From: Rhizobium sp. Root1203
GTDB taxonomy: Bacteria; Pseudomonadota; Alphaproteobacteria; Rhizobiales; Rhizobiaceae
Assembly (NCBI RefSeq): GCF_001424945.1
Contig: NZ_LMCW01000023.1
Location: forward strand, 131,501 to 195,500
Length of the DNA stretch: 64,000 nucleotides
Direction of reading: 5' to 3'
This document shows positions 32,539-44,534 of this stretch, piece after piece. The notes beneath the pieces are model-generated. The model did not search any database. It was not told the origin of the DNA and worked only from the letters and a program-made list of their open reading frames with translations. How positions within the stretch are numbered: the stretch's first letter is position 1; each line of letters opens with the position of its first letter. Both the position numbers and the translations under genes were made by a program.

Positions 32539-33300
32539 ATGACCGAGACCGTCGATCGCAGGACCAATTTCTGGATCCACATGCGCAATCGCTATGAGGC
32601 GAGGCGCACGATCCATCGACGCGTTCCCTGGAAGGGTTTCACGCTGTCGGCCGTCAATATCGTTGCCATTGCTTTTTTCGTCTTCGATCGACCACTCGCA
32701 CAGGGGACCAAAAGTTTGGCGCCGCTGCTGGTCTCGATCGCCGGCGATGTGACCGATATCGGCAAACTCGCCTGGATTCTGGCCGCACTGTCTACCGTCC
32801 TCGTGACCGGCTATCTCGTTCGTCGGCGCTTGTGGAAGGTCCGCAGACGTTTCCGCATGGTCTATTTTGCGCAGATGGCTGCTTATGTCGGAACATCCGT
32901 CCTTCTCGCTGCCCTCGTTGCCAATATCCTGAAGTTTGCGATCGGCCGGGCGCGGCCGCTGCTTTACGAACAAGAAGGCATTTTCAGTTTCGCGCCCTTC
33001 AATATGGACTTCCTTCATCAGAGCTTCCCGTCCGGCCATTCGGCCAATATCGGAGCCCTCTTCATGGCACTGGCTCTGCTCTTTCCGCGATTCCGTCTGG
33101 CTTTCATCGGCATCGGTCTGTGGCTCGGTGCCACCCGCATCATTCTCGGCGTGCACTATCCAAGTGACGTCGCCGCTGGTCTTGCGCTCGGCGCCTGGTT
33201 TGCCTTTGCCGCGTCCATTCTATTTGCGCGCTTCGGCCTGGTTTTCTCGATCGGTCGCGACGGCGGCTGGCCGACACCTAAGTTGGATCGTCTCATCTGA
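32539..33300 (+). CDS. PAP2-family membrane phosphatase
   Basis: A 253-residue inner-membrane protein with about five or six transmembrane segments and the three phosphatase motifs: KFAIGRARP, SFPSGHSAN and GATRIILGVHYPSDVAAG (catalytic His and Asp). Substrate could be undecaprenyl pyrophosphate, phosphatidylglycerol phosphate or a lipid A phosphate; the sequence alone does not distinguish. The start is preceded by GGAGTGCC. It follows leuB but beyond a terminator, so it probably has its own promoter. Confidence 0.88.
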   Translation: MTETVDRRTNFWIHMRNRYEARRTIHRRVPWKGFTLSAVNIVAIAFFVFDRPLAQGTKSLAPLLVSIAGDVTDIGKLAWILAALSTVLVTGYLVRRRLWKVRRRFRMVYFAQMAAYVGTSVLLAALVANILKFAIGRARPLLYEQEGIFSFAPFNMDFLHQSFPSGHSANIGALFMALALLFPRFRLAFIGIGLWLGATRIILGVHYPSDVAAGLALGAWFAFAASILFARFGLVFSIGRDGGWPTPKLDRLI

Positions 33301-33314
33301 GCTTCCTTGAAACG

Positions 33315-33342
33315 AAAAACCCGGCGCCTTTCGAGCGCCGGG
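33315..33342 (-). terminator. Terminator for the MHS symporter
   Basis: Reading on the minus strand, CCCGGCGC, seven bases, GCGCCGGG then TTTTT. An 8-bp GC stem with a T5 run just beyond the symporter stop codon. Confidence 0.85.
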
Positions 33343-33367
33343 CCAATGTTGCCAGGTGTCAGTCGTC

Positions 33368-35254
33368 TCAATCCATGGCGTTGATATCGCGGTCCTTCGT
33401 TTCCGGCAGGAAGATAAGACCGATGACCAGTGTGATTGATGCGAAGATAATCGGGTACCAGAGCCCATAGTATATATCGCCCGTAGCGGCGCTCATTGCG
33501 AAGGCCGTGGCAGGCAACAGGCCGCCGAACCAGCCGTTGCCGATATGGTAAGGCAGCGACATGCCGGTGTAGCGGATGCGGGTCGGGAAGAGTTCGACCA
33601 GCAGCGCTGCGATCGGGCCGTAGACCATCGTCACGTAGAGAACGAGGACGAAGAGAATAGCAATCGTGCCGATCCAATTGACGCGCGCCGGGTCTGCGGA
33701 CATTGCGAAGCTGCCACCGCCGGCGACGGAGTAGACCGCCATGTCGGTGACGCCCTTTGCCTCATCGGCCGTCAACAGCTTGCCGGCAACGAGCTTGTCC
33801 GCAGGCATGGCTTCCTTCTGGCCGGCGCGAATTGCATCGGCGTTCAGCGCAAGCTCCGGATTGGCGGCAATGAAGGCGTCCAGTTTGGCATCGGCAACCT
33901 TGGCAGCGCCGCGGTTCAGCGGATAACCGCCGTCATGAAGAGCAATGTTGATGCTCTTTTCGAAAGCAGACGCCATGCCCTTTGCCTTGTCGCCGGCAGC
34001 GATGGTGTCGAAGCTGGCGATGGTTTCGTTGCCGATCTTGACCGTTGCCGGTTGGCCGGCCGGGCCGGGCACGACATCATAAGGCACCGAGTTCTTGGTC
34101 AGGAACGCCGTTGCGACATCACACGAGCTGGTGAACTTCGACGTCCCAGTCGGGTTGAACTGGAATTTGCAGTCAGCCGGATCGGCTGTCACCGTCGCAC
34201 GAACCGAAGCCTGGGCTTCAGCAAGGGCGGGGTTTGCAGTCCAGGTCATGGCCTTGAACAGAGGATTGTAGGTGACGGCAGCGATCAGCAGGCCCGCCAT
34301 GATGATCGGCTTGCGGCCGATCTTGTCGGACAGGCCGCCGAAGATGACGAAGAAGGGCGTGCCGAGGATAAGTGCCACCGCAACCATGATGTTTGCCGAT
34401 TGGAGGTCGACCTTCAGCACGTTCTGCAGGAAGAACAGTGCGTAGAACTGACCGCCGTACCACACGACCGCCTGGCCCATCGTTGCGCCGAAAAGCGCGA
34501 TCAGGGCGATCTTGGCATTCTTCCATTGACCGAAGGCTTCGGTCAGCGGAGCCTTCGAACCCTTGCCTTCCGCCTTCATCTTCTGGAAGGCCGGCGATTC
34601 GTTCATCTTGAGACGAATCCAGACCGAAACGCCGAGAAGCACTACCGATACCAGGAATGGGATACGCCAGCCCCAGGCTGCGAAAGCTTCCTTGCCCATG
34701 AGGAACTGGACGCCGACGATAACCACCAGCGACAGGAACAGGCCCAGCGTGGCGGTCGTCTGAATCCATGAGGTGAAGTAGCCGCGGCGCCCATTCGGCG
34801 CGTGTTCGGCCACATAAGTCGCCGCACCGCCGTATTCGCCGCCGAGCGCGAGGCCCTGCAGAAGACGAAGGCCAATCAGGATGATTGGGGCCGCGATGCC
34901 GATTGATGCCGCACCGGGAAGGATGCCGACCAGAAAGGTCGAAAGACCCATAATGAGAATCGTCACCAGGAAGGTGTATTTGCGCCCGACGAGGTCGCCG
35001 AGGCGACCGAAGACCAACGCGCCAAAGGGGCGCACCAGAAAGCCTGCCGCAAACGCGAGAAGCGTGAAAATGTTACGCGTGGCTTCAGGATACTGGGTGA
35101 AAAAGGTCGCGCCGATATAGGTGGCGAGCGAGCCGTAAAGATAGAAGTCGTACCATTCGAAAACGGTGCCCAGCGAGGAGGCGAAGATGACCTTCTTCTC
35201 CTCGGATGTCATCGGGCCGGCTTTTGCGCCGTCGGCGCTTGCGACATTTGCCAT
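33368..35254 (-). CDS. MHS-type MFS transporter with a large periplasmic insertion
   Basis: A metabolite:H+ symporter of the major facilitator superfamily, 628 residues rather than the usual ~430. SLGTVFEWYDFYLYG and the loop GRLGDLVGRKYTF mark the MHS (ProP/ShiA) group; GGLSDKIGRKPII is the second half's loop. Between about residues 340 and 525 a hydrophilic domain rich in Ala and Lys interrupts the C-half, with two cysteines near positions 362 and 378 that could form a disulfide in the periplasm. Substrate is unknown, probably a carboxylate. The start has GGAGGA before the ATG. Confidence 0.9.
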   Translation of the reverse strand: MANVASADGAKAGPMTSEEKKVIFASSLGTVFEWYDFYLYGSLATYIGATFFTQYPEATRNIFTLLAFAAGFLVRPFGALVFGRLGDLVGRKYTFLVTILIMGLSTFLVGILPGAASIGIAAPIILIGLRLLQGLALGGEYGGAATYVAEHAPNGRRGYFTSWIQTTATLGLFLSLVVIVGVQFLMGKEAFAAWGWRIPFLVSVVLLGVSVWIRLKMNESPAFQKMKAEGKGSKAPLTEAFGQWKNAKIALIALFGATMGQAVVWYGGQFYALFFLQNVLKVDLQSANIMVAVALILGTPFFVIFGGLSDKIGRKPIIMAGLLIAAVTYNPLFKAMTWTANPALAEAQASVRATVTADPADCKFQFNPTGTSKFTSSCDVATAFLTKNSVPYDVVPGPAGQPATVKIGNETIASFDTIAAGDKAKGMASAFEKSINIALHDGGYPLNRGAAKVADAKLDAFIAANPELALNADAIRAGQKEAMPADKLVAGKLLTADEAKGVTDMAVYSVAGGGSFAMSADPARVNWIGTIAILFVLVLYVTMVYGPIAALLVELFPTRIRYTGMSLPYHIGNGWFGGLLPATAFAMSAATGDIYYGLWYPIIFASITLVIGLIFLPETKDRDINAMD

Positions 35255-35461
35255 TGTTTGTCCTCCACAATGCGGTGTTCATAGCGGTCGCGACCATGCC
35301 CTCCTCAAAGCATACCCCAGGTCGCGGCTCACCTGACGAGATTGTGGCAGAAAAGATCCCTCAAAAAGAGAGCGGCTTTGGGATTATGACTTTAGTCTAA
35401 GGCCTTGGCGCAAATTGCCGCAGCGGCAACGGGGCCAGAGAATCCCGATCGTGCCGGCGAG

Positions 35462-35818
35462 CTATTGGGTCTTGTGCGACACGATGTTGACGAGTGTTCC
35501 AAACGGATCGCGGACGTAGAACCGTCGTACGCCCCAGAGTTCGTCGGTCGGACCGTAGACGATCGTGAAACCGGCGCCGCTCATCGCGACGAATGCCTCA
35601 TCGACGTCGTCTACCTCGATGGACAGTCCAGGCACGGCTGTTCCAGCCCCGCCCTCGGTCGCAAAACTGATCTGGACTGCCATGGGCTGGTCCGAACCGT
35701 ATGTCGAGATCCACCCGTGATCCATCAGGACCTCGAGCCCGAGGATGTCCTGATAGAAGACTTTTGCCCGCGATGGGTCGGTCGTTTCGACATTTGCCAC
35801 AATTCGCCTGACTTTCAT
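35462..35818 (-). CDS. VOC family (glyoxalase-like) protein
   Basis: A 118-residue single-unit vicinal oxygen chelate protein: KVRRIVANVETTDPSRAKVF, FYQDILGLEVLMDHGW and FYVRDPFGTLVNIVSH are the fold landmarks with a possible metal-binding Glu/His. It may be a dioxygenase-like or antibiotic-binding protein; no function can be assigned. The gene lies between the symporter and ndvA on the same strand. The terminator after ndvA precedes it, so it has its own promoter. Confidence 0.85.
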   Translation of the reverse strand: MKVRRIVANVETTDPSRAKVFYQDILGLEVLMDHGWISTYGSDQPMAVQISFATEGGAGTAVPGLSIEVDDVDEAFVAMSGAGFTIVYGPTDELWGVRRFYVRDPFGTLVNIVSHKTQ

Positions 35819-35872
35819 GCAGCCTCCCGACCTTCGCCGACGTCAATTTAGGCGGAACGTCGTTCCGGGCAA

Positions 35873-35903
35873 GAAAAAAGCCGGATGCAGAACCATCCGG
35901 CTT
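35873..35903 (-). terminator. Rho-independent terminator after ndvA
   Basis: On the minus strand a 10-bp stem AAGCCGGATG/CATCCGGCTT with six-base loop, then a run of six T. It follows the ndvA stop by about 22 bases. Confidence 0.9.
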
Positions 35904-35925
35904 CATATCGGGCTGCGCAGATTTC

Positions 35926-37689
35926 TCAGGCGGCTTCGGTCGTGTGTGCCTTGCGGACCTCCTCGTCCGTCAGGATGCCGCTGGCGCGCAACAATGCAGC
36001 GAAGCGGCCGTTGCTCTGGCTGAGTTCATCGAAACTGCCTTCTTCGACAACACGGCCGTTATCAAGGAACAGAACCTTGTCAGCTTCGCGAACCGTCGAC
36101 AGGCGGTGGGCGATGATGAAGGTGGTGCGGTTCTGACGCAGATTATCGATCGCAGCCTTCACGCGGTTTTCCGTTTCGACATCGAGCGCACTCGTGGCCT
36201 CATCGAGTACCAGGATCGGCGCATCCTTCAGGATGGCCCGGGCGATGGCTACGCGCTGGCGTTCACCGCCGGAAAGCCTGTTGCCCCGTTCGCCGACATG
36301 GGTGTCGTACTGATCTTCGCGGGTCTCGATGAAGTCTGCGGCGGCCGCAGCTTCGGCTGCACGGCGCATTTCTTCTTCGCTGGCGCCCTCGCGGCCCAGG
36401 CGGATGTTGTCGCTGATCGATCGGTTGAGCAGGCCGGCGTCCTGGAACACCGTGGCGATATAGCGGCGCAGCGACTTGCGGGTGACCTTCGTGATGTCGT
36501 GGCCATCCACAAGGATCTTGCCGCTGTCGGGATCGTAGACACGCTGCAGCAGGTTGACGAGCGTCGTCTTGCCGGCACCCGTCGGGCCGACGATCGCAAC
36601 CGTCTGGCCGGCTTTGACCGTGAAGGAGACATTGTGCAGGCCCTGCGACGAGTTGCCGAAGCCGAAGGAGACATCACGGAATTCGACTTCACCCTTCACG
36701 TCGGAAATGTCGGCATTGCCAGCGGGCTCTTCGCGATCACGCACGGAGTCTTCGAGGTTGTAGAAGTCCTCGAGCTTCGAACGAGCTTCGAAAATCTGCG
36801 TCGCAAACTGGCGCATCTGGTCAAGGCGCGAGATCAGCAGGTTTGCAAAGCCTATGAAGGCGATGACGTCGCCGATCCGGAGTTGGCCGGACTGCACCAT
36901 CAGCGTGCCAATGACGAGAATGATCATCATTGCGATGGTCGATGCCATTCGGTTCATCGCACCTGCAATCGCCCACCAGTCGAGAACCGGATACTGGGCC
37001 TGCAGCAGGCGGTCGGCAAAAGATCTCAGCGCCTTGGTTTCCGCTTCGATGCGGTTGTAGCTATGTAGAACCGAAACGTTGCTGATCGAATCGCTGACAT
37101 GCGAGAAAACGGTATGATAGTGGTTTTCGACCGAAGCCTGGCCGTCCTTGGTCCGGCTCATGACGAGGCGACCGATCAGCCAGTAGGCGATACCGAGCAC
37201 GACCAGCACGCCGGACAGGCGCATGTCCATCGACATTGCAGTCGGGATCAGGATGACGATCGCGACGGCCGTTGCCAGATGGTTGCGCATGAACTCAAGC
37301 CAAAGGCCGAACAACGTTTCGCATGCGCGCAGCAGCGTATGCAGGGCATTCGACGTTCCGCGCTGGTGGTGCCAGGACAGCGGCATCGAAATGATACGAC
37401 CGAAGGCCTCCGTCAAAAGCGTGGCGCGGCGGCCGTGTGCCAACCTGTCCGCCTCGCGGGCGACCAGGACAAAGGCTATGGTGTTGAAAACGGCAAAACC
37501 GGCCCACATGAAAAGGATGGGCTTGACCTCACCCTTGCCAGAAATTGCATCGATAATGCGGCCGAACAGGATAGGCTCGGCGATTGTGATCGCTGCGAGC
37601 ACGATGTTCGCGATAACGACCAGGGATACGCGGAGCTTGTAGGCGCCTAGATAGCGCAAAGCTCTTGCATAGACCTTGAATAGCGACAC
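35926..37689 (-). CDS. ndvA: Cyclic beta-1,2-glucan exporter (ABC half transporter)
   Basis: NdvA exports cyclic beta-1,2-glucan to the periplasm, which is needed for osmotic adaptation, motility and nodule invasion. The 587-residue half-transporter has an N-terminal membrane domain with about six segments (GAYKLRVSLVVIANIVLAAI) and a nucleotide-binding domain with Walker A VGPTGAGKTT, signature LSGGERQRVAIA and Walker B ILVLDEATSALD. Stretches such as ADRLAHGRRATLLTEAFGRI and SLRRYIATVFQDAGLLNRSI match my recollection of S. meliloti NdvA. It is divergent from the LuxR-type gene; the glucan synthase ndvB is not nearby. Confidence 0.95.
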   Translation of the reverse strand: MSLFKVYARALRYLGAYKLRVSLVVIANIVLAAITIAEPILFGRIIDAISGKGEVKPILFMWAGFAVFNTIAFVLVAREADRLAHGRRATLLTEAFGRIISMPLSWHHQRGTSNALHTLLRACETLFGLWLEFMRNHLATAVAIVILIPTAMSMDMRLSGVLVVLGIAYWLIGRLVMSRTKDGQASVENHYHTVFSHVSDSISNVSVLHSYNRIEAETKALRSFADRLLQAQYPVLDWWAIAGAMNRMASTIAMMIILVIGTLMVQSGQLRIGDVIAFIGFANLLISRLDQMRQFATQIFEARSKLEDFYNLEDSVRDREEPAGNADISDVKGEVEFRDVSFGFGNSSQGLHNVSFTVKAGQTVAIVGPTGAGKTTLVNLLQRVYDPDSGKILVDGHDITKVTRKSLRRYIATVFQDAGLLNRSISDNIRLGREGASEEEMRRAAEAAAAADFIETREDQYDTHVGERGNRLSGGERQRVAIARAILKDAPILVLDEATSALDVETENRVKAAIDNLRQNRTTFIIAHRLSTVREADKVLFLDNGRVVEEGSFDELSQSNGRFAALLRASGILTDEEVRKAHTTEAA

Positions 37690-38019
37690 GGCGATACCTC
37701 TTGTGCATCTGCGAAATATTAGATGTTGCGAAGCTACAAAAAGCTATCTGAACCGGCGATTAACGGCGCATTCATTCCGACGTTCCAAGCGCATTTTCGC
37801 GGCGGTATCGTATAGTAAATACGCGATGTATAATGTTGAAATCTTCAATGAAATACTGAAAAATTGCAATTTTCACTTGCGTTTTGACACCTGATTGGCA
37901 CACCATAAACTATATTATAAACGTTGTTTTCGATTGTATCGATCACTGCTTCGATAGCCGAGGCAGGTCCCGGGCGGGGGCTGCACTCACAGCTCCTAAA
38001 CCGGAACAGGGGCATTTTG
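37690..38019. promoter_or_regulatory. AT-rich divergent regulatory region between ndvA and the LuxR gene
   Basis: 330 bases, clearly more AT-rich than the surroundings, without a gene. It contains a 14-bp perfect palindrome AAAATTGCAATTTT (37860-37873), TTTTGACACC followed by AAACTATATTATAAACG towards the LuxR gene, and a GCGGTAT..ATACGCG dyad near 37801. Both promoters must be here; which element serves as an operator is not known. Confidence 0.55.
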
Positions 38020-38760
38020 GTGAATATTCATTATTTAATTCAATTGCTTGTATTGGTGGAAGAATGCCGGAAACCCGAGGCGGTAATCGATGAGCTTGGG
38101 CATGTCCTCGCTTCCTATGGGTTCTCCTATTACGGCGTTCTTCGGTATCCGAGGCAGACCGAGGATCCGGCAGGCCTCATGCTGGCCGGCCAGTGGCCGG
38201 ACATGTGGCCACAGATTTACCTTTCCAAGAAGTACCTGCTGAGTGATCCCACCGTGCGATATCTCGCACATGCACAAAAGCCATTTCGCTGGAAGGATAG
38301 CCTCGCCGCGTTCCGCAAGGATGCGCATTACCGCCGGATGGAGCAGATGATGGCCGACGCCGGCAGTCACGGCCTCAAGGACGGGTATACCTTTCCTATA
38401 TACGGACGAAGCGGCATTCTCGGTTATATGACAGTCGGTGGTAGGCCCGTGGATCTTTCCCCCGTCGAAATTTCGCTATTCGATGCAATCGCGCGAAAGG
38501 CGTTCTGGCGCCTTCTGGAATTCAAGGGAGAGGCGCCGGCGCTTCTGGGAGTGTCCGGCGCAGACACACGCCTGACCCGCCGCGAACTGGAAATATTGCA
38601 GTATCTGGCGGCAGGCATGACCTCGATCGAGATCGGCAGGCATCTCAAGATTTCAAACCATACCGTCGACTGGTATATGAACGGACTGCAGGACAAGTTG
38701 AAGTCCAAGAACAGGCAACATGCTGTGGCAGTTGCCTTCCGCCATGGGCTGATTGCGTAG
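38020..38760 (+). CDS. expR: LuxR-type quorum-sensing regulator, ExpR-like
   Basis: A 246-residue LuxR-family regulator with an N-terminal acyl-homoserine-lactone-binding domain (residues ~10-165; conserved W and Y around MWPQIYLSKKYLLSDPTV, then FRW) and a C-terminal GerE-type HTH (LTRRELEILQYLAAGMTSIEIGRHL, ISNHTVDWYMN). GTG at 38020 gives the family length. Symbol is based on position between ndvA and pyc, where Sinorhizobium expR lies as I recall, and on the domain type; an unrelated LuxR solo is possible. No cognate luxI-type synthase is in this window. The gene appears intact. Confidence 0.78.
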   Translation: MNIHYLIQLLVLVEECRKPEAVIDELGHVLASYGFSYYGVLRYPRQTEDPAGLMLAGQWPDMWPQIYLSKKYLLSDPTVRYLAHAQKPFRWKDSLAAFRKDAHYRRMEQMMADAGSHGLKDGYTFPIYGRSGILGYMTVGGRPVDLSPVEISLFDAIARKAFWRLLEFKGEAPALLGVSGADTRLTRRELEILQYLAAGMTSIEIGRHLKISNHTVDWYMNGLQDKLKSKNRQHAVAVAFRHGLIA

Positions 38761-38795
38761 TTCCGAGAAATTCGATTTGGGAGTCATCGGGGAAA

Positions 38796-38824
38796 TTGAA
38801 CTTTCCGTGACAGCAGGTTAAGAC
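38796..38824 (+). promoter_or_regulatory. Candidate promoter for pyc
   Basis: TTGAAC (38796-38801), 17 bases, TAAGAC (38819-38824). Correct spacing and a fair -35; about 50 bases before the pyc start. Confidence 0.4.
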
Positions 38825-38875
38825 TCTTCTTCGCGGGTGCAGCATTGCCCGTTTCGATGCCGTGAGGAGACTGCA

Positions 38876-42340
<3,465 letters not shown>

Positions 42341-42362
42341 GCCACCGGTTCGAAGATGGTGG

Positions 42363-42384
42363 GGCGGCTTTCGGGCCGCCTTTT
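42363..42384 (+). terminator. Terminator after pyc
   Basis: GGCGGC, TTTCGG loop, GCCGCC then TTTTG. Short but GC-rich 6-bp stem 22 bases after the pyc stop and before the FMN reductase. Confidence 0.7.
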
Positions 42385-42409
42385 GCTGTTTTTCATTGAG
42401 GAGATCGTT

Positions 42410-42970
42410 ATGACCAAGCTTAGGATTGCCGTTGTTGTCGGAAGCACGCGTATTGGTCGGTTTGCCGATCATCCTGCAAAGTGGATCGCGGATATCGCCG
42501 GGAAGCGATCTGAATTGGAGGTCGAGACCCTCGATCTACTGGACTATCCGATGGCCTTGTTTGGTGAGGCACGGGCTACGGAAGCCGAAAGCGAGACGGC
42601 AGAGCGCTGGAAGAAGAAGCTGCGTGAGTTCGACGGCTATATCTTTACCGTTGCCGAATATAACCATGCACCGACCGCCGTTTTGAAGAATGCGATCGAC
42701 CTTGGCGAATTCATCCAGAAGCCGGTCGCCTTCGTGGGTTACGGAGGGGTCGGCGGTGCACGTGCGGTGGAGCATCTTCGCCTGATTTTCGTCGAGATGA
42801 GCGCTGCCTCGGTCAAGACGGGCGTACACATCTCGCTTCCGGAATACATTGGCGTAGCGAAGCACGGGAAAAGCCTCGGCGACTATCCGCATCTCGGCGA
42901 GGCCGCCAAGAACCAGATCGACCAGCTTGTCTGGTGGGGCAATGCGCTGAAGGCTGCGCGCTCGGCTTGA
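42410..42970 (+). CDS. NADPH-dependent FMN reductase family protein
   Basis: A 186-residue flavodoxin-fold protein of the NADPH-dependent FMN reductase/ChrR-like family. The FMN phosphate loop is VVVGSTRIGR, VAEYNHAPTAVLKNAIDLG is the conserved flavin and substrate loop, and GYGGVGGARAVEHLR is the third motif. Members reduce quinones or oxidised compounds. The ATG at 42410 follows GAGGAGATCG. It is beyond the pyc terminator, and its own promoter is not evident. Confidence 0.88.
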   Translation: MTKLRIAVVVGSTRIGRFADHPAKWIADIAGKRSELEVETLDLLDYPMALFGEARATEAESETAERWKKKLREFDGYIFTVAEYNHAPTAVLKNAIDLGEFIQKPVAFVGYGGVGGARAVEHLRLIFVEMSAASVKTGVHISLPEYIGVAKHGKSLGDYPHLGEAAKNQIDQLVWWGNALKAARSA

Positions 42971-42989
42971 GCCGGCCGCCTTCGTCCTC

Positions 42990-43751
42990 CTATATGTCGT
43001 AGGTGTGGGCAGCGTTGATGGTCGAGATGAAGCGCTTGGTGCGTTCGCGCTCCGGCGCGGTGAAGATGTTTTTCGCGCTGCCGGTTTCGACCACACTTCC
43101 AGCCTCCAGAAAAACCACGTCGTTGGCGATCTTGGAGGCCAGCCGCAGATCGTGGGTGGCCATCACCATGGTTGTGCCCTCATTGGCGAGACGGCCCAGG
43201 ACATCAACGACCTCGGCAGAGAGTTCCGGGTCGAGTGCCGATGTCGGCTCGTCGCACAGGAGGACGCGCGGAGACGGGGCAAGGGCGCGTGCAATCGCGA
43301 CGCGCTGCTGTTGTCCGCCCGAAAGCGTTGCCGGCCACGCATCGGCCTTGTGAGCCATGCCGACTTTGGTCAGGAGTTCCATGGCGCGGCTGCGGGCTTT
43401 CTCCTTCGGCCACCTCAGGACAGTAACCAAGCCCTCCATCACGTTGTCGATGGCCGACTGATGCGGGAAGAGCTGGAAATTCTGAAACACCATTCCGGTC
43501 TGCCGTCGGATCTTCTGAATGGCCTGCCACTTGGTTTTCTGACCCGGCGCGAAAGTCAGCTTCTCCTCGCCGATACGGATTTCGCCTGCTGTCGGGATCT
43601 CCAGCAGGTTGATGCAGCGAAGCAACGTGCTCTTGCCGCCGCCTGACGGGCCGACGAGAGCCGTGACGCTGCCTTCCGGAATGCGGATGCTGATGTCCTT
43701 CAGGATAACGGCATCGCCGAAACGTTTCTCGATGTTGGACAGTTCGATCAT
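42990..43751 (-). CDS. Polar amino-acid ABC transporter, ATP-binding protein
   Basis: A 253-residue ATPase of the GlnQ/HisP type: Walker A GPSGGGKST, signature LSGGQQQRVAIA, Walker B VLLCDEPTSALDPE and H-loop MATHDL. It energises the import system with the permease and the binding protein encoded upstream. The ATG at 43751 overlaps the permease stop (4 bases). Length and motifs suggest cystine/polar amino acids. There is no T-rich terminator at its 3' end that I can identify. Confidence 0.93.
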   Translation of the reverse strand: MIELSNIEKRFGDAVILKDISIRIPEGSVTALVGPSGGGKSTLLRCINLLEIPTAGEIRIGEEKLTFAPGQKTKWQAIQKIRRQTGMVFQNFQLFPHQSAIDNVMEGLVTVLRWPKEKARSRAMELLTKVGMAHKADAWPATLSGGQQQRVAIARALAPSPRVLLCDEPTSALDPELSAEVVDVLGRLANEGTTMVMATHDLRLASKIANDVVFLEAGSVVETGSAKNIFTAPERERTKRFISTINAAHTYDI

Positions 43752-44443
43752 GCGTTGGCCTCCAGCATGCCGCCATAGCGTGCGAAACGACGCTCGAGCC
43801 TGACCTGTAGCGCGGACAGAACGGAGCTTAGCGCAAGATAGATCAGGGCCGCCTCGATATAGAGGATCAACGGCTCGTAGGTGGTTGCCACGATACGCTG
43901 CGCTGCCTGAAAAAGCTCGGGCACTGTAATCGCCGCGGCGAGGGAGGTGTCCTTTACGAGCGAGATGAAGGTATTGGAAAGCGGCGGTACCGCGACGCGG
44001 GCTGCCTGGGGCAAAATGGTTCGTGTCATGGCCTGGCGCCAGCTCATGCCGATCGAGTAAGCGGCTTCCCACTGACCTTTCGGCACGGACGAAATGACGG
44101 CGCGGATGATTTCGGAGCTGTATGCGCCGATGTTCAGCGTGAAGCCGATGAGCGCTGCCGGGAAGGCATCGAGCAGGATGCCGATGCTCGGCAGACCGTA
44201 GAAGATGACGAAGAGCTGGACCAGCAACGGCGTGCCGCGAATGACCCATACATAGAAGCGGGTAACCGCGACAACAGGCGCCGCCCCGAAGAGGCGCCCG
44301 ATTGCGGTGACCAGGCCGAGGGCAAGGCCGAGCACGAAGGACAGAAGTGTGAGCGGAATGGTGAAGACCAGCCCGGCCCAGAGAAGCGGCGCGAGCGAAT
44401 CGGCCATCAATTGAAGCCATGGCGGCACGGGCATATCCCTCAA
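43748..44443 (-). CDS. Polar amino-acid ABC transporter permease
   Basis: A 231-residue inner-membrane protein with about five transmembrane segments and the amino-acid permease motif YAYSSEIIRA-like SSEIIRAVISSVPKGQWEAA, with GMSWRQAMTRTILPQAARV as EAA loop. It pairs with the ATPase and binding protein. The start is either TTG at 44443 or ATG at 44434; a ribosome-binding site for the ATG would be too close, so TTG is used. A long perfect hairpin lies just upstream in the gap after the binding-protein gene. Confidence 0.92.
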   Translation of the reverse strand: MRDMPVPPWLQLMADSLAPLLWAGLVFTIPLTLLSFVLGLALGLVTAIGRLFGAAPVVAVTRFYVWVIRGTPLLVQLFVIFYGLPSIGILLDAFPAALIGFTLNIGAYSSEIIRAVISSVPKGQWEAAYSIGMSWRQAMTRTILPQAARVAVPPLSNTFISLVKDTSLAAAITVPELFQAAQRIVATTYEPLILYIEAALIYLALSSVLSALQVRLERRFARYGGMLEANA

Positions 44444-44451
44444 AGAAAGAG

Positions 44452-44477
44452 GCGTTCAGCGAGATCTCGCTGAACGC
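44452..44477 (-). terminator. Perfect 26-base palindrome between binding-protein and permease genes
   Basis: Positions 44452-44477 are completely self-complementary (centre GATC), an 11-bp stem with a 4-base loop. On the minus strand it is followed by CTCTTTCTTTG. It probably attenuates transcription into the permease gene or stabilises the binding-protein mRNA so that binding protein is made in excess. Confidence 0.65.
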
Positions 44478-44534
44478 TTTCAATGGCACATATAAAGGAT
44501 GTTGCGGCGGCGGGGAACTGCCGTCGAAGGCTGA

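Noticed and set aside
33545..34771. 408-codon frame opposite the MHS transporter
   Set aside because: Shadow of the transporter; sequence shows no family motif.
35944..37068. 374-codon frame opposite ndvA
   Set aside because: Shadow; ndvA carries complete ABC motifs on the other strand.
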